Of a stretch of 64,000 bases of DNA, positions 28,601 through 34,750 are shown piece by piece. Source of the DNA: Paludibacteraceae bacterium (lineage in GTDB: Bacteria; Bacteroidota; Bacteroidia; Bacteroidales; Paludibacteraceae); assembly GCA_017559385.1 (NCBI GenBank), contig JAFYSK010000031.1, positions 1 through 64,000 of the forward strand, read 5' to 3'. Under the pieces are notes generated by a model. That model did not search any database. It had not been told where the DNA came from and worked only from the letters and a program-made list of their open reading frames with translations. The stretch's first letter is position 1; each line of letters begins with the position of its first letter. Made by a program: the position numbers and the translations under genes.

Positions 28601-28688
28601 TATAAGGGGGGGTGTTCGCACATAAAGCGCTTGACAAATAATCAAACTGATTGGTTGCCACTTGGGCGAAAGTAGTAGATTGTTTCAT
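19668..28688 (-). CDS. Giant T9SS-secreted surface protein with InlB/Listeria-Bacteroides repeats
   Basis: The 3006-aa product has an export signal after an unusually long N-terminal stretch (hydrophobic core about 43-60, LRLLLVMFLTLTVSAEVWGE). Residues about 220-325 are fibronectin-III-like. At least eight InlB B/Flg_new repeats follow, each with a FxGW core and a YAxW/Y end (for example YTFAGWYTNSE...LYAKW near 732-763). They lie mostly between about 330 and 1600 and are interspersed with beta-sandwich segments. One such segment contains FYESFNQYDSPGG and FFLDEVKVTT. A lamin-tail-like domain is suggested by KLLAIFNGTTATIDLNGYTI. The last 80 residues (GLLSNSNVWVYDATGKLL...GAYFVRVQN) are a type A T9SS sorting domain. 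It should be transported by T9SS and anchored or released at the surface. Adhesion is the usual inference for such repeats; ligand unknown. Confidence 0.85.
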   Translation of the reverse strand: MKQSTTFAQVATNQFDYLSSALCANTPPYKKHSSSRKFLTSSISLRLLLVMFLTLTVSAEVWGETLTLNNLGSSLTSTSNTTISTTTITATGNNKSSYVINYFQCKKQTYSSSHAMLLAKSTSAFISNKTAMPGNIKSVTVYVLTNAASKTTYHCAFSTTECTSAYTTGSTAVNITGESSNKYTCTVSNAKYFCISLGNAYNGQVYKLDVEYEVDTPPSCTTNPTVSAGSHSNITSTTATVSCSGGITSLGSAGCSIESYGFVYGTSSNPTISNTKVQVGTTYITTGTAFSKNFTDLIANTTYYVRPYATNGNGTAYGTQTSFKTLELPKYTVTLVPGSGSVTNTELEGASVDLPTPTLSSACQSEGWTFAGWKTTSAVTTETTTKPTLIAAGTYKPTSNITLYAVYQRTEITQGGESITTVVDNLTHSINGQKSSNTSYVEFSDKTYTSEAKYAGSTSNGNNNNITGVIQIRSNNSNTGIITTASGGKVKKVIVVWDSGTTSGRTLDVYGKNSPYDAVGNLYASDAATKGTKLGSIVCGTSTELIITEDYEYIGLRSASNAMYLTSIAITWESTTGGSTSSTTYYHSTPECTTPCEQLGAATGLTVETNYVHTDGKTYVKFSWTPADNTKNNAASQKLCFGKVGESGTCVDDLANNITWTGDLASKLSAGEYWWSIQALGDGTNYCDGDVVKGSNFTIYSITYNTNGGNTIPATSGTTLPAELPTPTKTGYTFAGWYTNSELTIAATAGAEIIQNTTLYAKWTINQYKVTLNPNYPDEKTGTFTYEEGELVDGNLVLTYDYNTVSKEIESLYTSLSLDGYEFGGWYNAKGLSPGEVSGSKCENTGTITGDKTYYAKWSKFHTITFNTGTNNPTVDAMEGTSETGITLPAGPTPTCTDWTFAGWAEASVAETTTVPTLFLAGSHYKPTSDCTLYAVYSKTEGGGGEELSQTLQYDTWSYYGTTTDKNNYRLFYSGSYIESASFDLSKLSKVVVYGGTFGGDSYNKLTIGDGTNVWKDVTVSGNSQTGINTYTDGNTLSGNGKLRITSNSGSSASGNGVRISKILIYTTTTTITYNSNPSCIPPIEYTITWWANGQQHSSQTAIEGTAIDVPADPEAATYACDDKVFVGWIGQEISGSTDEEPTFITEFGKIESNAIFYAVFATVEGGGETTTKVFSRGEIGKNGNAITTGYVLFAQASAVEGYYQDGSEYNKRYIQVRKSDTSTPIVSSIPSSVTITAKLGGGTPKEDLTNSVYAIWLDKEGKELGTAVLLTDKITETTGSNFTANLPIANATSAYGVRVYHQKESGYNVRYYGISLSYTHNSTSYSDYSTTCDNTKATITYDLNGGTGATCDETTVTKDVEFTLCDQTPTKDGYTFAGWSDGTKTYAAGSSATVSESTTFYAAWTAKTITITWDQNYTDCPGSETSTYIYDGEDIEMPEDPTRSGYQFDGWYTASTDGTKITEVGTTNKPTDDVTYYAHWAELYTVTFMASGQVYVVQEDKYLSGANLELPADPSPANYACDGYIFDGWSVAEKTIEEATKPELITNPTITKDEIYYAVWKKASSTGAGETIFYESFNQYDSPGGNDNNFNTASSDKDNTVSKSDVTGWSGENVYGAKTCIKLGGGSAKGTVTTPALSQLSGSATLSFKAAAWENNSEQTDLVLSITGGGTLDKTSVTMIKGAWKTYEVTIKDGTSATRITFAGKNTSGSRFFLDEVKVTTIGGYNYTTLPSCGPTIVAKEGMWVTSSNGQSVKVNVPIAVKSFTTTATITGTSTSSNFVVTPLENVSNGINDVVEVIYTPTTANTKESTTITLTAKDAETEVSTTTFTLNGRSLPDQFAIVVDKASEYYALPANMPSEGTYIGFGVEVNAGTVIAAPKTHLYTARAVHSTRFTENGTALRLVGNNDACLWASTAKDGTSIRNYANISNATDSQYEWNLYTEDGETYRISCTAVTEEGRILRMYGQKFGMYKSGSDAFHFLPVECTSTPLNVSVSAARTSATISWTNADACNVEVYNGSTKVQTISAAASPVVVSNLAESSAYTFTLTPADNESCVASGAFTTTGPTIDIVEWETNGILIQVDKDNELNPKVVIKGEEEHGNVGGNVADELFFSKYFESHGENKLLAIFNGTTATIDLNGYTIKSENGILDLSQFGQTKGKVASNEEIILVYYDANYSAEECAEEQQGYENWNILTEKGVLAFSGRGSLGLYRNDVLIDVIGSTFPSGELTKIGKSDQGCGTGDDVRLHIDGKSVNDQSSFFCFNGDNIKTDEVETNYALSTNRCLLIRKNTVTSGANAVATNKATAAATCGDLSSTFETLGSEWSGFRIGSGSSSSDEIQDATCDGLGYVGGFDYNNYYRTLETLDNSKTLNEYTRNADENTYFIEIEDLAQYSCLNIQLQLTDNEGNVLTEQTSQVPILVAGEKSTTDEIFSAIVKDSETSEPDYETSKIRCSTCDVVILKNATLTKADAETVNDVNQVRDIYIYPGGKLVVPANATDYSVNNISLRRVQDEVAAADIHASLNITSSSKAPIFIDVRIDANNWHWFALPYDCNIADVSWADGRKAVYNTDWFLMYYDGESRAASTNPHDNHWKVYEGTKIEAGKGYIVGITGDISKPAVKFELRFPMEQDVLTAEQTNKTVALNAWGVKSDNTPNNKGWNLVGNPYLNYYQPKTTGFAGLSLLKYTGIDPLTGDRLYDDNGDIPFLVTPIDGGWYEYRQELASDVEMMPFTAYFVQVGDPDNLDHTDGKELNASFEASNRGKKSILHRAQSEVDELEDPAIVAVSLTNAKGESDKTTLLIADRFTNEYEMNADFFKWFGDYYKYYTKPVLYTIGADQGKRAFNALNEDLASQPISLGMYAAQAGNYTFSLNLRNELAQVQEVWLYDVTQDVYTNLLQDDYTFHTAKTESAGRFFLSVKMAPKVTTDTENLTSGSIWATTHNKTITINGLLSNSNVWVYDATGKLLHADQTQYFQHSFSVPQTGAYFVRVQNTMQTQTIKVVVE

Positions 28689-29118
28689 ATATTCTTTGTC
28701 GCTTTGCGACGTTTAGTGTGCCATTGGCACGTTGTTTTGTTATCTATGTTATTGGTCGCTAAGCGACGTTGATTACACAGTGTTTGTCTGTCGTTTATCC
28801 TATGCTCATCTCTCGGTCGTCTCTCGGTTGTATCTCGGTTATCTCTCGGCGAAGTCCCTATGAAGTCCTTATGAAGTCCCTATCGAGATAGGTGGCAAGT
28901 AAGCGGCATAGCCGAGGTTACAAAAGCCTACCCCCGCCCCCTCCCTAAAGGGAAGGGAGATTAACAAAGAAGCCCTAACGCTTCGCTGTTTTAAAAATCA
29001 TAAAGGTTAAAACAAAAAGAAGCGCAAGTTTACACTTGTGCCTCTCTGAATGCATCACAATCTCTACTTCTACCCACATTCAAAGAGTGTCTTAACCGTT
29101 GTTCATTGAATGACGATA
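28689..29118 (-). other. Long 5' leader of the giant surface-protein gene
   Basis: From the promoter at 29119-29150 the leader would be about 420 nt. It contains GTCGC..GCGAC palindromes (28696-28709, 28764-28776), four CTCTCGGT-type units at 28810-28847, three AAGTCCCTATG-type units at 28853-28881, and a hairpin with a downstream U-rich run near 29018-29042. No ORF of note is present. Confidence 0.5.
29014..29042 (-). terminator. Hairpin with U-rich tail inside the leader
   Basis: On the minus strand GCACAAGT-GTAA-ACTTGCGC pairs with one mismatch and is followed by TTCTTTTTGTTTT. It lies about 70-95 nt after the predicted start of the giant-gene transcript. It is either an attenuator or a terminator for the gene ending at 29281. 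Confidence 0.5.
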
Positions 29119-29150
29119 CAAAGGTACAACAAAATTTGCGAACATGCAAA
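29119..29150 (-). promoter_or_regulatory. Promoter of the giant surface-protein gene
   Basis: TTTG (29150-29147), a 20-bp spacer and TACCTTTG (29126-29119) on the minus strand. Confidence 0.7.
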
Positions 29151-29280
29151 TTTTATGTAGAAAAAGTTAAAAGTTTTAAGAGTTATGGATGTGTAGAGTA
29201 TAAAGGCGAAGTAACAAGCCTACCCCACCTGACTCCAAACTACTCAACCCTACACCATCCTACTCCACACAGATGATAGA

Positions 29281-30162
29281 TTACTTCAGGGTGAATGGGT
29301 ATGAGCCGATGTGGTGGCCATCGACGAAGAAATCGGCATTATAGACACCCTGCTGCAAGATCTCCTCTACAGGCCAATACATAGTGCCAGAGACTGGTTC
29401 ACCCGCATACTCGAATGACTTGGAGATGGAATAAGCAATCTTCTTGTTCTCGAAAGCAAAAAGATGAGACACATCCTTCTGCATGATATCGCCATCCGGA
29501 CGAGTGAGACGCAGATAAACCGTCTTCATACCCGGTTCGGCTGTGACATTCTTGCCAATAGTATAATCGAACTGAAGCTTGAGTATCTTATCGAAAGATT
29601 TGGTCTTCTTATCACGCCTATCCAATGTGGTAACAGCGAAACTGCTAATCTCCAAACGAGCCGCACGAGTGACCTTCTGCTCAAGCTCGGTACGCTCCTG
29701 CTGCAACTGCTCGGCCTGACGAGTGACCTGCTGATACTGCTGCTTGACCTGCTGATTCTCCTGAACAAGCTGTTTGTTGGTCTGACTAAGCGAGTCGATC
29801 TGTTGGACATAAGTGACCATGACCGCACGAAGCGTAGCCAACTCCTTCTTGAGCTCGGCAATACGACGCGCATTAGTAGCCTTGGTGATACGCAACTCCT
29901 CTAAGAGGTCTTGCACACGCTGTTTCTCGCGAGTGAGGAGCTCAACCAACGAGTCGTTGTGGATATCAGGAGCCTGATAACCATCGAACTGCATAGCTAA
30001 CGCTTCGTACTCGTCTTCGAGCATCTCCTTCTCGAAAGACATCTGCTCGACAATCTCCTGGATCTCGGTGCTCTGCTGGCGGTTCTTAAGAACCAAGAAA
30101 ACAATGACGCCGACAAGGACAACAAAGAGAGAAATAAGCGGGATTAGAACTTTTTTATTCAT
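29281..30162 (-). CDS. Membrane-anchored coiled-coil protein, conserved in Bacteroidales
   Basis: This 293-aa protein has one N-terminal membrane helix (VLIPLISLFVVLVGVIVFLV), a long coiled coil from about 30 to 165 (for example QQYQQVTRQAEQLQQERTEL) and a C-terminal beta domain ending YNADFFVDGHHIGSYPFTLK. The topology suggests a periplasmic or envelope-facing structural role. It is sometimes annotated as a chromosome-partition-like protein because of the coiled coil; I see no ATPase motif to support that. It follows murF by 121 bp on the same strand. Confidence 0.7.
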   Translation of the reverse strand: MNKKVLIPLISLFVVLVGVIVFLVLKNRQQSTEIQEIVEQMSFEKEMLEDEYEALAMQFDGYQAPDIHNDSLVELLTREKQRVQDLLEELRITKATNARRIAELKKELATLRAVMVTYVQQIDSLSQTNKQLVQENQQVKQQYQQVTRQAEQLQQERTELEQKVTRAARLEISSFAVTTLDRRDKKTKSFDKILKLQFDYTIGKNVTAEPGMKTVYLRLTRPDGDIMQKDVSHLFAFENKKIAYSISKSFEYAGEPVSGTMYWPVEEILQQGVYNADFFVDGHHIGSYPFTLK

Positions 30163-30283
30163 ATGTATGACAATTGTTTAGTGTTTAGTGGCGGCAAAGC
30201 CGCATTTATTCCAACAATGAAGACAATCTAATATCTACAATAATAACAATTATTTTTAAAACTATATCAACAATTATTGACAA

Positions 30284-31684
30284 TTAGAGTATGTCGAGCA
30301 AGGTTTCCATCTTGGTGGAACGAGAACCCTTGAGCAAAATCTTACGGTCGCGCAAAGGATGCGCCTCTAGATATACACGCAAATCATCCACCGTATCGAA
30401 AATAGGATATGGCGAAGTAGTCAAACGATACTCCGGACCCACCAAATACACAAAATCCGCCTTACGCTCAGCCAACATATTAACGATATTCTGGTGCTCA
30501 AGATGCGTATAATCGCCTAACTCGCGCATCGCACCTAAAATAAACGTATCCCCCTGGAAAACACTAATAGCCGCCTGCATAGAAGTAGGATTAGCATTAT
30601 ACGCATCCACAATAAGCTGGTTATGCGCAGTCTGCATAGCCTGAGAACGATTATTAGTAGGCACATACTGGCGGATAGCCGCTAGACCCTGCTCGCGCGA
30701 GATACCGAAATACTCACCCACACAAAGAGCCGCAGAGATATTCTCAGCATTATACGCACCGACAAGATTGGTGCCGGATGGCATTACACCGGTAGTGTAA
30801 TGCAGATCGCTGCGCTGTAGATCGGACCCTTGGTCCTGTAGATCGCTGTGCTGTAGATTGCCTGCAGCTTGTTGAGAGTTGAGAGTTCTTATCTCGCCTT
30901 TGCTCGAACGATCACTCGCAGAGCTCGTGTACGAGAGTTGAGAGTTGAGAGCATTCTCATGCATGCGCATGAGGTATGGGTTGTCCGTATTGCGGAAGAT
31001 AGTGCCGTTGTGGGCAACGAGGTAGTCATACAACTCCTGCTTGGTGCGCTGAACACCCTCAAAAGAACCAAAACCCTCTAAGTGCGCACGGCCTACATTG
31101 GTGATCAAACCGCAGTTGGGTTCGGCAATCTCTACCAACTCCTTGATATCACCAGGATGAGATGCTCCCATCTCCACAATAGCCAATTCATGCGCACGAG
31201 TGATTTGCAATAAAGTGAGAGGCACACCAATCTGGTTGTTGAGATTGCCCTGGGTATAATGGAGATTGTACTTAGTAGAAAGGACAGTAGCCAATAGCTC
31301 CTTGGTAGTAGTCTTGCCATTGGTGCCGGTTACGCCAATAATAGGCAAGCCCAAGTGACGACGCCATGCGCGTGCGAGGTCCTGCAAAGCGAGGAGAGTG
31401 TCCTCGACGAGGAGGAGACGGGAGTTGAGAGTTCTTATCTCGCCTTTGCTCGAACGATCACTCGCAGAGCTCGTGTACGAGAGTTGAGAGTTGAGAGTGC
31501 TGAATACTTCGGGGTCGTCAATGACTGCCAACAAAGCACCTTGCTCAAGCGCCTGAAGAGCAAACTTATTGCCATCGAAATGCTCGCCATGAAGCGCAAA
31601 GAACACGCAACCTGCTGGCAGGTTACGTGTGTCTGTACTGACAAGGAGTGACTCCTTATTTTGTATCAAAAAATCCCAATTCAT
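30284..31684 (-). CDS. murF: MurF ligase carrying two in-frame repeat insertions
   Basis: UDP-MurNAc-tripeptide:D-Ala-D-Ala ligase, which finishes the cytoplasmic muropeptide precursor. GVTGTNGKTTTKE (117-129) is the ATP loop, TQGNLNNQIGVPLTLL the substrate region, and VDAYNANPTSM and KGSRSTKMETL the C-terminal motifs. Residues 63-88 and 246-271 are nearly the same peptide (LNSQLSYTSSASDRSSKGEI), encoded by an identical 76-bp DNA repeat. Residues about 275-297 (NLQHSDLQDQGSDLQRSDLH) come from a second repeat type. In relatives the stretch between NTDNPYL and the LVGAYN motif is ordinary central-domain sequence. Here most of it is repeat-derived, so part of that domain appears replaced. The catalytic residues remain, so the protein may still work; the gene is likely essential. 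Confidence 0.88.
   Translation of the reverse strand: MNWDFLIQNKESLLVSTDTRNLPAGCVFFALHGEHFDGNKFALQALEQGALLAVIDDPEVFSTLNSQLSYTSSASDRSSKGEIRTLNSRLLLVEDTLLALQDLARAWRRHLGLPIIGVTGTNGKTTTKELLATVLSTKYNLHYTQGNLNNQIGVPLTLLQITRAHELAIVEMGASHPGDIKELVEIAEPNCGLITNVGRAHLEGFGSFEGVQRTKQELYDYLVAHNGTIFRNTDNPYLMRMHENALNSQLSYTSSASDRSSKGEIRTLNSQQAAGNLQHSDLQDQGSDLQRSDLHYTTGVMPSGTNLVGAYNAENISAALCVGEYFGISREQGLAAIRQYVPTNNRSQAMQTAHNQLIVDAYNANPTSMQAAISVFQGDTFILGAMRELGDYTHLEHQNIVNMLAERKADFVYLVGPEYRLTTSPYPIFDTVDDLRVYLEAHPLRDRKILLKGSRSTKMETLLDIL
30800..30862. repeat. GTAGATCGCTGxGCT repeat inside murF
   Basis: Copies of AGATCGCTGCGCTGTAGATC and its variant with GTGCTG lie in the murF coding region. The reverse complement forms the spacer just upstream of murF (31738-31790: CTACAGCGAAGCGATCTACA and neighbours). 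The same repeat family is therefore both intergenic and coding. Confidence 0.75.
30876..30951. repeat. 76-bp in-frame repeat in murF, copy 2
   Basis: Identical over all 76 bp to 31422-31497. The offset of 546 bp is a multiple of three, so both encode the same peptide. The element is bounded by GAGTTGAGAGTT units, a motif also present as an intergenic tandem at 57919-57962. Confidence 0.9.
31422..31497. repeat. 76-bp in-frame repeat in murF, copy 1
   Basis: Exact partner of 30876-30951. It contains GCTCGAACGATCACTCGCAG and ends in GAGAGTTGAGAGTTGAGAG. It encodes residues about 63-88 of MurF, between the N-terminal substrate domain and the ATP domain. Confidence 0.9.
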
Positions 31685-31737
31685 GGTTTTTATTTAACAA
31701 CAATGTAGACAATTATAAGCCAACAATGAAGACAATC

Positions 31738-31790
31738 TATCTACAGCGTCAGCGATCTACAGCGAAGCGATCTACAGCGCCAGCGATCTA
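31738..31790. repeat. Tandem CTACAGCGxxAGCGAT spacer repeat
   Basis: Three units of about 16-18 bp (CTACAGCGTCAGCGAT, CTACAGCGAAGCGAT, CTACAGCGCCAGCGAT) lie between the MFS and murF genes. They are inverted relative to the copies inside murF. Confidence 0.8.
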
Positions 31791-31794
31791 GTAA

Positions 31795-33168
31795 CTACTT
31801 CTTGTTAGGTAGTTCGAGGCCATAGCCCTTCTTCTTGTCCTCGACCTTGAGCGCGAGGCTGAGCAAGAGAGCCAATACGCCGAATGAAGCGAAGACAATC
31901 ATTGGCACAACATAGCCGTTGGTAGAAACGCGAAGTGAACCAATCAACATTGGCACCAAGCACAAACCAATATTCTGTACCCAGAAGATGAGGCAGTAGG
32001 CTGAGCCAAGGATCTTCTCGTCGATGATCTTAGGCACCGAAGGCCACATAGATGCAGGCACCAAAGAGAAGCTAACGCCCAAAACCAAGATAGTAACCAA
32101 AGCCAAGGTCTTGCTAGGATATGCAGGCAAGACAAAAGCGAAGATACTATGGCAAATAACCATGATTACCGCACCAACCATCATCATAGAAGCACCCTTG
32201 CCCTTGTAGTCGATGAACATACCGAGGAAAGGAGTCAATACCATGGCCAAGATTGGGAACCATTTGAAGAGACCAGATGCCTCGGCATTGCTGATCAAGA
32301 GTGTCTCCTCGAGGAAGTTGGTGGCAAAGCGTTGGAATGGGAAGATAGCTGAATAATAAAGCACGCACAAGAGGGCGATGATCCAGAACATCTTGCTGGA
32401 GAAGATCTTACCGAGGTCAGAGACATGGAACTCCTCGTCAGGATCGTGCATGTCGGTAGCCTCGCCGATAGCTACGAGTTGCTTGTCGAACTTGGTATCC
32501 ATGATGGTGAATACGAAGAAATTGAGCAAGCCCACCACAAGCAAGAGCGCAGCAAAAAGCAACGATGCAACGACAGAAGGATTGCCATTAACCGCAAAAT
32601 GCTGGCTAATAGCAGGAGAGAAAGCCATAGCCGCAAAGACACCAATGCGTGCGATAGCCATCTCGAGGCCCATAGCGAGCGCCATCTCCTTGCCCTTGAA
32701 CCACTTGGCGAGGATCTTGCTGACAGTGGTACCGGCCATCTCGCAGCCGCAACCGAAGATCATGAAGCCGAAAGCAGCCATCTTAGCAGAGCCCGGCATA
32801 GCGGTCCACCAAGAGTTGAGCCAAACAATATTATTGGCATCAAACCAATCGGAGATACCGATATACTTGATAGAAGCACCGAGCACCATCAAGCCCGCAG
32901 AAAGCAAGCCAGTGAAGCGAACGCCCATCTTATCGAGGATGATTCCGGCAAAAATAAGGAAGCCGAAGACACAAAGGATATATTCGGCAGAAGCATATGT
33001 ACCAAAGACACCTTGATCCCAGCCAAGCGTATCATTGAGTACCGATGCTAAAGGAGAAAGGATATCCACGAACATGTAGGCGAAGAACATCATCGAAGCT
33101 ACGAGTATGAGGACCGCCCAGCGTGCGAAAGCAGAGTCGCGGAGAGTAGATTGAAGAGCTTTTGTCAT
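31795..33168 (-). CDS. MFS transporter
   Basis: This 456-aa major facilitator has about 12 hydrophobic segments. LDKMGVRFTGLLSAG is the motif-A-like loop between helices 2 and 3, and MFIDYKGKGASMMMVG its second-half equivalent. The start is set at MTKALQSTLRDSAF (33168); the open frame to 33204 runs into 10-bp phased GTTCAA repeats. The substrate is not predictable. It precedes murF on the same strand by 110 bp. Confidence 0.85.
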   Translation of the reverse strand: MTKALQSTLRDSAFARWAVLILVASMMFFAYMFVDILSPLASVLNDTLGWDQGVFGTYASAEYILCVFGFLIFAGIILDKMGVRFTGLLSAGLMVLGASIKYIGISDWFDANNIVWLNSWWTAMPGSAKMAAFGFMIFGCGCEMAGTTVSKILAKWFKGKEMALAMGLEMAIARIGVFAAMAFSPAISQHFAVNGNPSVVASLLFAALLLVVGLLNFFVFTIMDTKFDKQLVAIGEATDMHDPDEEFHVSDLGKIFSSKMFWIIALLCVLYYSAIFPFQRFATNFLEETLLISNAEASGLFKWFPILAMVLTPFLGMFIDYKGKGASMMMVGAVIMVICHSIFAFVLPAYPSKTLALVTILVLGVSFSLVPASMWPSVPKIIDEKILGSAYCLIFWVQNIGLCLVPMLIGSLRVSTNGYVVPMIVFASFGVLALLLSLALKVEDKKKGYGLELPNKK

Positions 33169-33177
33169 AATTGTATT

Positions 33178-33214
33178 GTTCAAAAATGGTTCAACATTGT
33201 TCAAAATGGTTCAA
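33178..33214. repeat. Helically phased GTTCAA repeats before the MFS gene
   Basis: GTTCAA starts at 33178, 33189, 33199 and 33209, at 10-11-bp spacing, beginning 10 bp upstream of the start codon. The same arrangement is found before leuS, the four-helix-bundle gene and tkt. Confidence 0.85.
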
Positions 33215-33227
33215 TGTTGTTTGTTGT

Positions 33228-33353
33228 TTATAAGGCTTCGTCCTCTGGTTTGGGAGTCAGAGGACGAAACTTGATTTTTTTCTGTTTTTTGAGCCAAGCC
33301 GCCTTGCGACGCTCGTACTCATCATAACGAGATTCTAAATAACCGTCGGCCAT
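33228..33353 (-). CDS. 41-aa conserved small protein
   Basis: ATG at 33353 to TAA at 33228 encodes a highly charged peptide beginning MADGYLESRYDEYERRKAAW, then a KKQKKIKF patch, ending TPKPEDEAL. Small proteins starting MxDGYLExxYxEYExRKAAW are, from memory, widespread in Bacteroidales and often annotated as dehydrogenase-like or hypothetical. I see no catalytic motif. The pattern strongly suggests a real gene. Confidence 0.7.
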   Translation of the reverse strand: MADGYLESRYDEYERRKAAWLKKQKKIKFRPLTPKPEDEAL

Positions 33354-33399
33354 GCTTAAAATCAAAGATTTTAAGAGTTTTAGGCGCACCTGTGGTGCT

Positions 33400-33530
33400 G
33401 TTTTAAAAGTTTTAAGCGGCGGAGCCGCAGCGTAAAGGGTAAATAGGAGCCACTGATCTCACTGATTTTCACGGATTTCTATTGAATAATCTGTGTCTAT
33501 CTGTGCAATCCGTGGGAGGTAATTTAGGGG
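33400..33530. repeat. Spacer repeat, third copy of the dispersed family
   Basis: CCACTGATCTCACTGATTTT and CACGGATTT (about 33452-33478) are the reverse complement of the repeat core at 14443 and 14565. TTTTAAAAGTTTTAAG units lie just before it. There is no gene between 33354 and 33548. Confidence 0.65.
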
Positions 33531-33548
33531 TTCTAGGGGATGACGAGA

Positions 33549-34049
33549 TTATTTGATGCCGAGGTGCACCTTGACATCAGCAGTAATATTGATAGCGTCA
33601 TCAGCTGCGAAAAGCAAAGATGCTGACTCCAATACATATGTGCAACCCTTAGCAGTAGCCACCTTGTTGATAGCCTCGAGAAGTTTGAGCTGGATAGGTT
33701 GCATCAACTCAGCTTGCTTAGCCTGAAGATCCTTTTGGATAGTTTGGTAGAACTGTTGGATGCGTTGCTCCATATCAGCCAACTCCTGTTGACGGTATTG
33801 CTTAACACCATCGGTGAGAGTAGCGTGTTGTTGTTGAAACTCAGTAACCTTTTTAGAATACTCCTCTTGCATGTTAACCAAGATATTCTCGTAAGAAGTT
33901 TGGAGTGAATCCAAAGTAGCACCTACGGTTTTGATCTCAGGCATAGCAGCCATGATCTCTTGGGTGTTAACATGAGCAACGACAGAAGCTTTTTGTGCGA
34001 AAGCAAACATTGGCAATGCCAATGCAAGCATAAGAATAATTTTTTTCAT
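33549..34049 (-). CDS. OmpH/Skp-family periplasmic chaperone
   Basis: 166 aa: signal peptide (KKIILMLALALPMFAFAQ), beta segment VVAHVNTQEIMAAMP, a long helical hairpin rich in Gln/Glu (about 45-125), and a C-terminal strand CTYVLESASLLFA. Skp-like trimers hold unfolded outer-membrane proteins. It is the second of two tandem copies directly after bamA, the usual Bacteroidales layout. Confidence 0.9.
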   Translation of the reverse strand: MKKIILMLALALPMFAFAQKASVVAHVNTQEIMAAMPEIKTVGATLDSLQTSYENILVNMQEEYSKKVTEFQQQHATLTDGVKQYRQQELADMEQRIQQFYQTIQKDLQAKQAELMQPIQLKLLEAINKVATAKGCTYVLESASLLFAADDAINITADVKVHLGIK

Positions 34050-34103
34050 TGTTTTATAGTTTTTTTAGTTATTAATTCTAGTAGGGCTAGTAGTACTAGA
34101 GGG

Positions 34104-34622
34104 TTATTTGGCTCCGAGTTTTTGCAGAACCTGGTCGGAGATGTCCAGTTTGCTAGACATATAGATAAGACTAGGTTCGGCAGATCGGTCCTTGACGATA
34201 TCGTAGCCCTTCTCGGAAGCGATATCCTGGATGGCATTGTAGATCTCGTCTTGTATAGGTTTGAGGAGTGATTCGCGCTTTTTGTACCACTCGCCATCTT
34301 GTCCGAAATACTTGCGTTTGAGTTCGAGCACCTGTTGTTCCTTGGCCAAGATCTCGGCTTCGCGTGCTTGTTTCATCTCGGGTGAGAGGAAGATCTGCTC
34401 GGTTTGGTAGTTAGCAGCCAGCACCTTGGCCTCGTTTTGTGCCGCATCGATATCCTTCTGCCAGCGTCGTGAGATCATGTTGAGTTGCTCGTTGGCGGTC
34501 TCGTACTGAGGAAGGTTCTTGAGGATATACTGCATATCGACATAGGCTACAGAGAACTTCTGAGCGCTGATGGATGCAAAAGCAACCAAAGATAATATTG
34601 CAATAGTTAGTATTCGTTTCAT
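34104..34622 (-). CDS. OmpH/Skp-family periplasmic chaperone
   Basis: 172 aa: signal peptide (RILTIAILSLVAFASISAQ), FSVAYVDMQYILKNLPQY, a helical hairpin and a C-terminal GYDIVKDRSAEPSLIYMSS strand. It is the tandem paralogue of the gene at 33549-34049. The spacer between it and bamA is filled with AAAAGTTTT and GTTTCA short repeats (34625-34735). Confidence 0.9.
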   Translation of the reverse strand: MKRILTIAILSLVAFASISAQKFSVAYVDMQYILKNLPQYETANEQLNMISRRWQKDIDAAQNEAKVLAANYQTEQIFLSPEMKQAREAEILAKEQQVLELKRKYFGQDGEWYKKRESLLKPIQDEIYNAIQDIASEKGYDIVKDRSAEPSLIYMSSKLDISDQVLQKLGAK

Positions 34623-34624
34623 GT

Positions 34625-34735
34625 GTTTTTAAAAGTTTTAAAAGTTTTAAAAGTTTCAGGGTTTCAGAGTTTCAATGTTTCAAGGCTGAAACAGCGAAGC
34701 GTGAAACAGCACCAAAGGTGCGTGAAACTCTTTAA
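34625..34735. repeat. AAAAGTTTT/GTTTCA short tandem repeats
   Basis: The spacer directly upstream of the ompH start codon has three TTTTAAAAG units followed by GTTTCAGG, GTTTCAGA, GTTTCAAT and GTTTCAAG at about 10-bp intervals. GAAACAGC and GTGAAAC copies then follow. Confidence 0.75.
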
Positions 34736-34750
34736 CATCGCCAAAGGCGA

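Noticed and set aside
30284-31684. murF as a frameshifted pseudogene
   Set aside because: The frame is uninterrupted, ATP-loop and C-terminal motifs are intact, and both 76-bp insertions keep the frame. It is reported as an altered but probably active gene.
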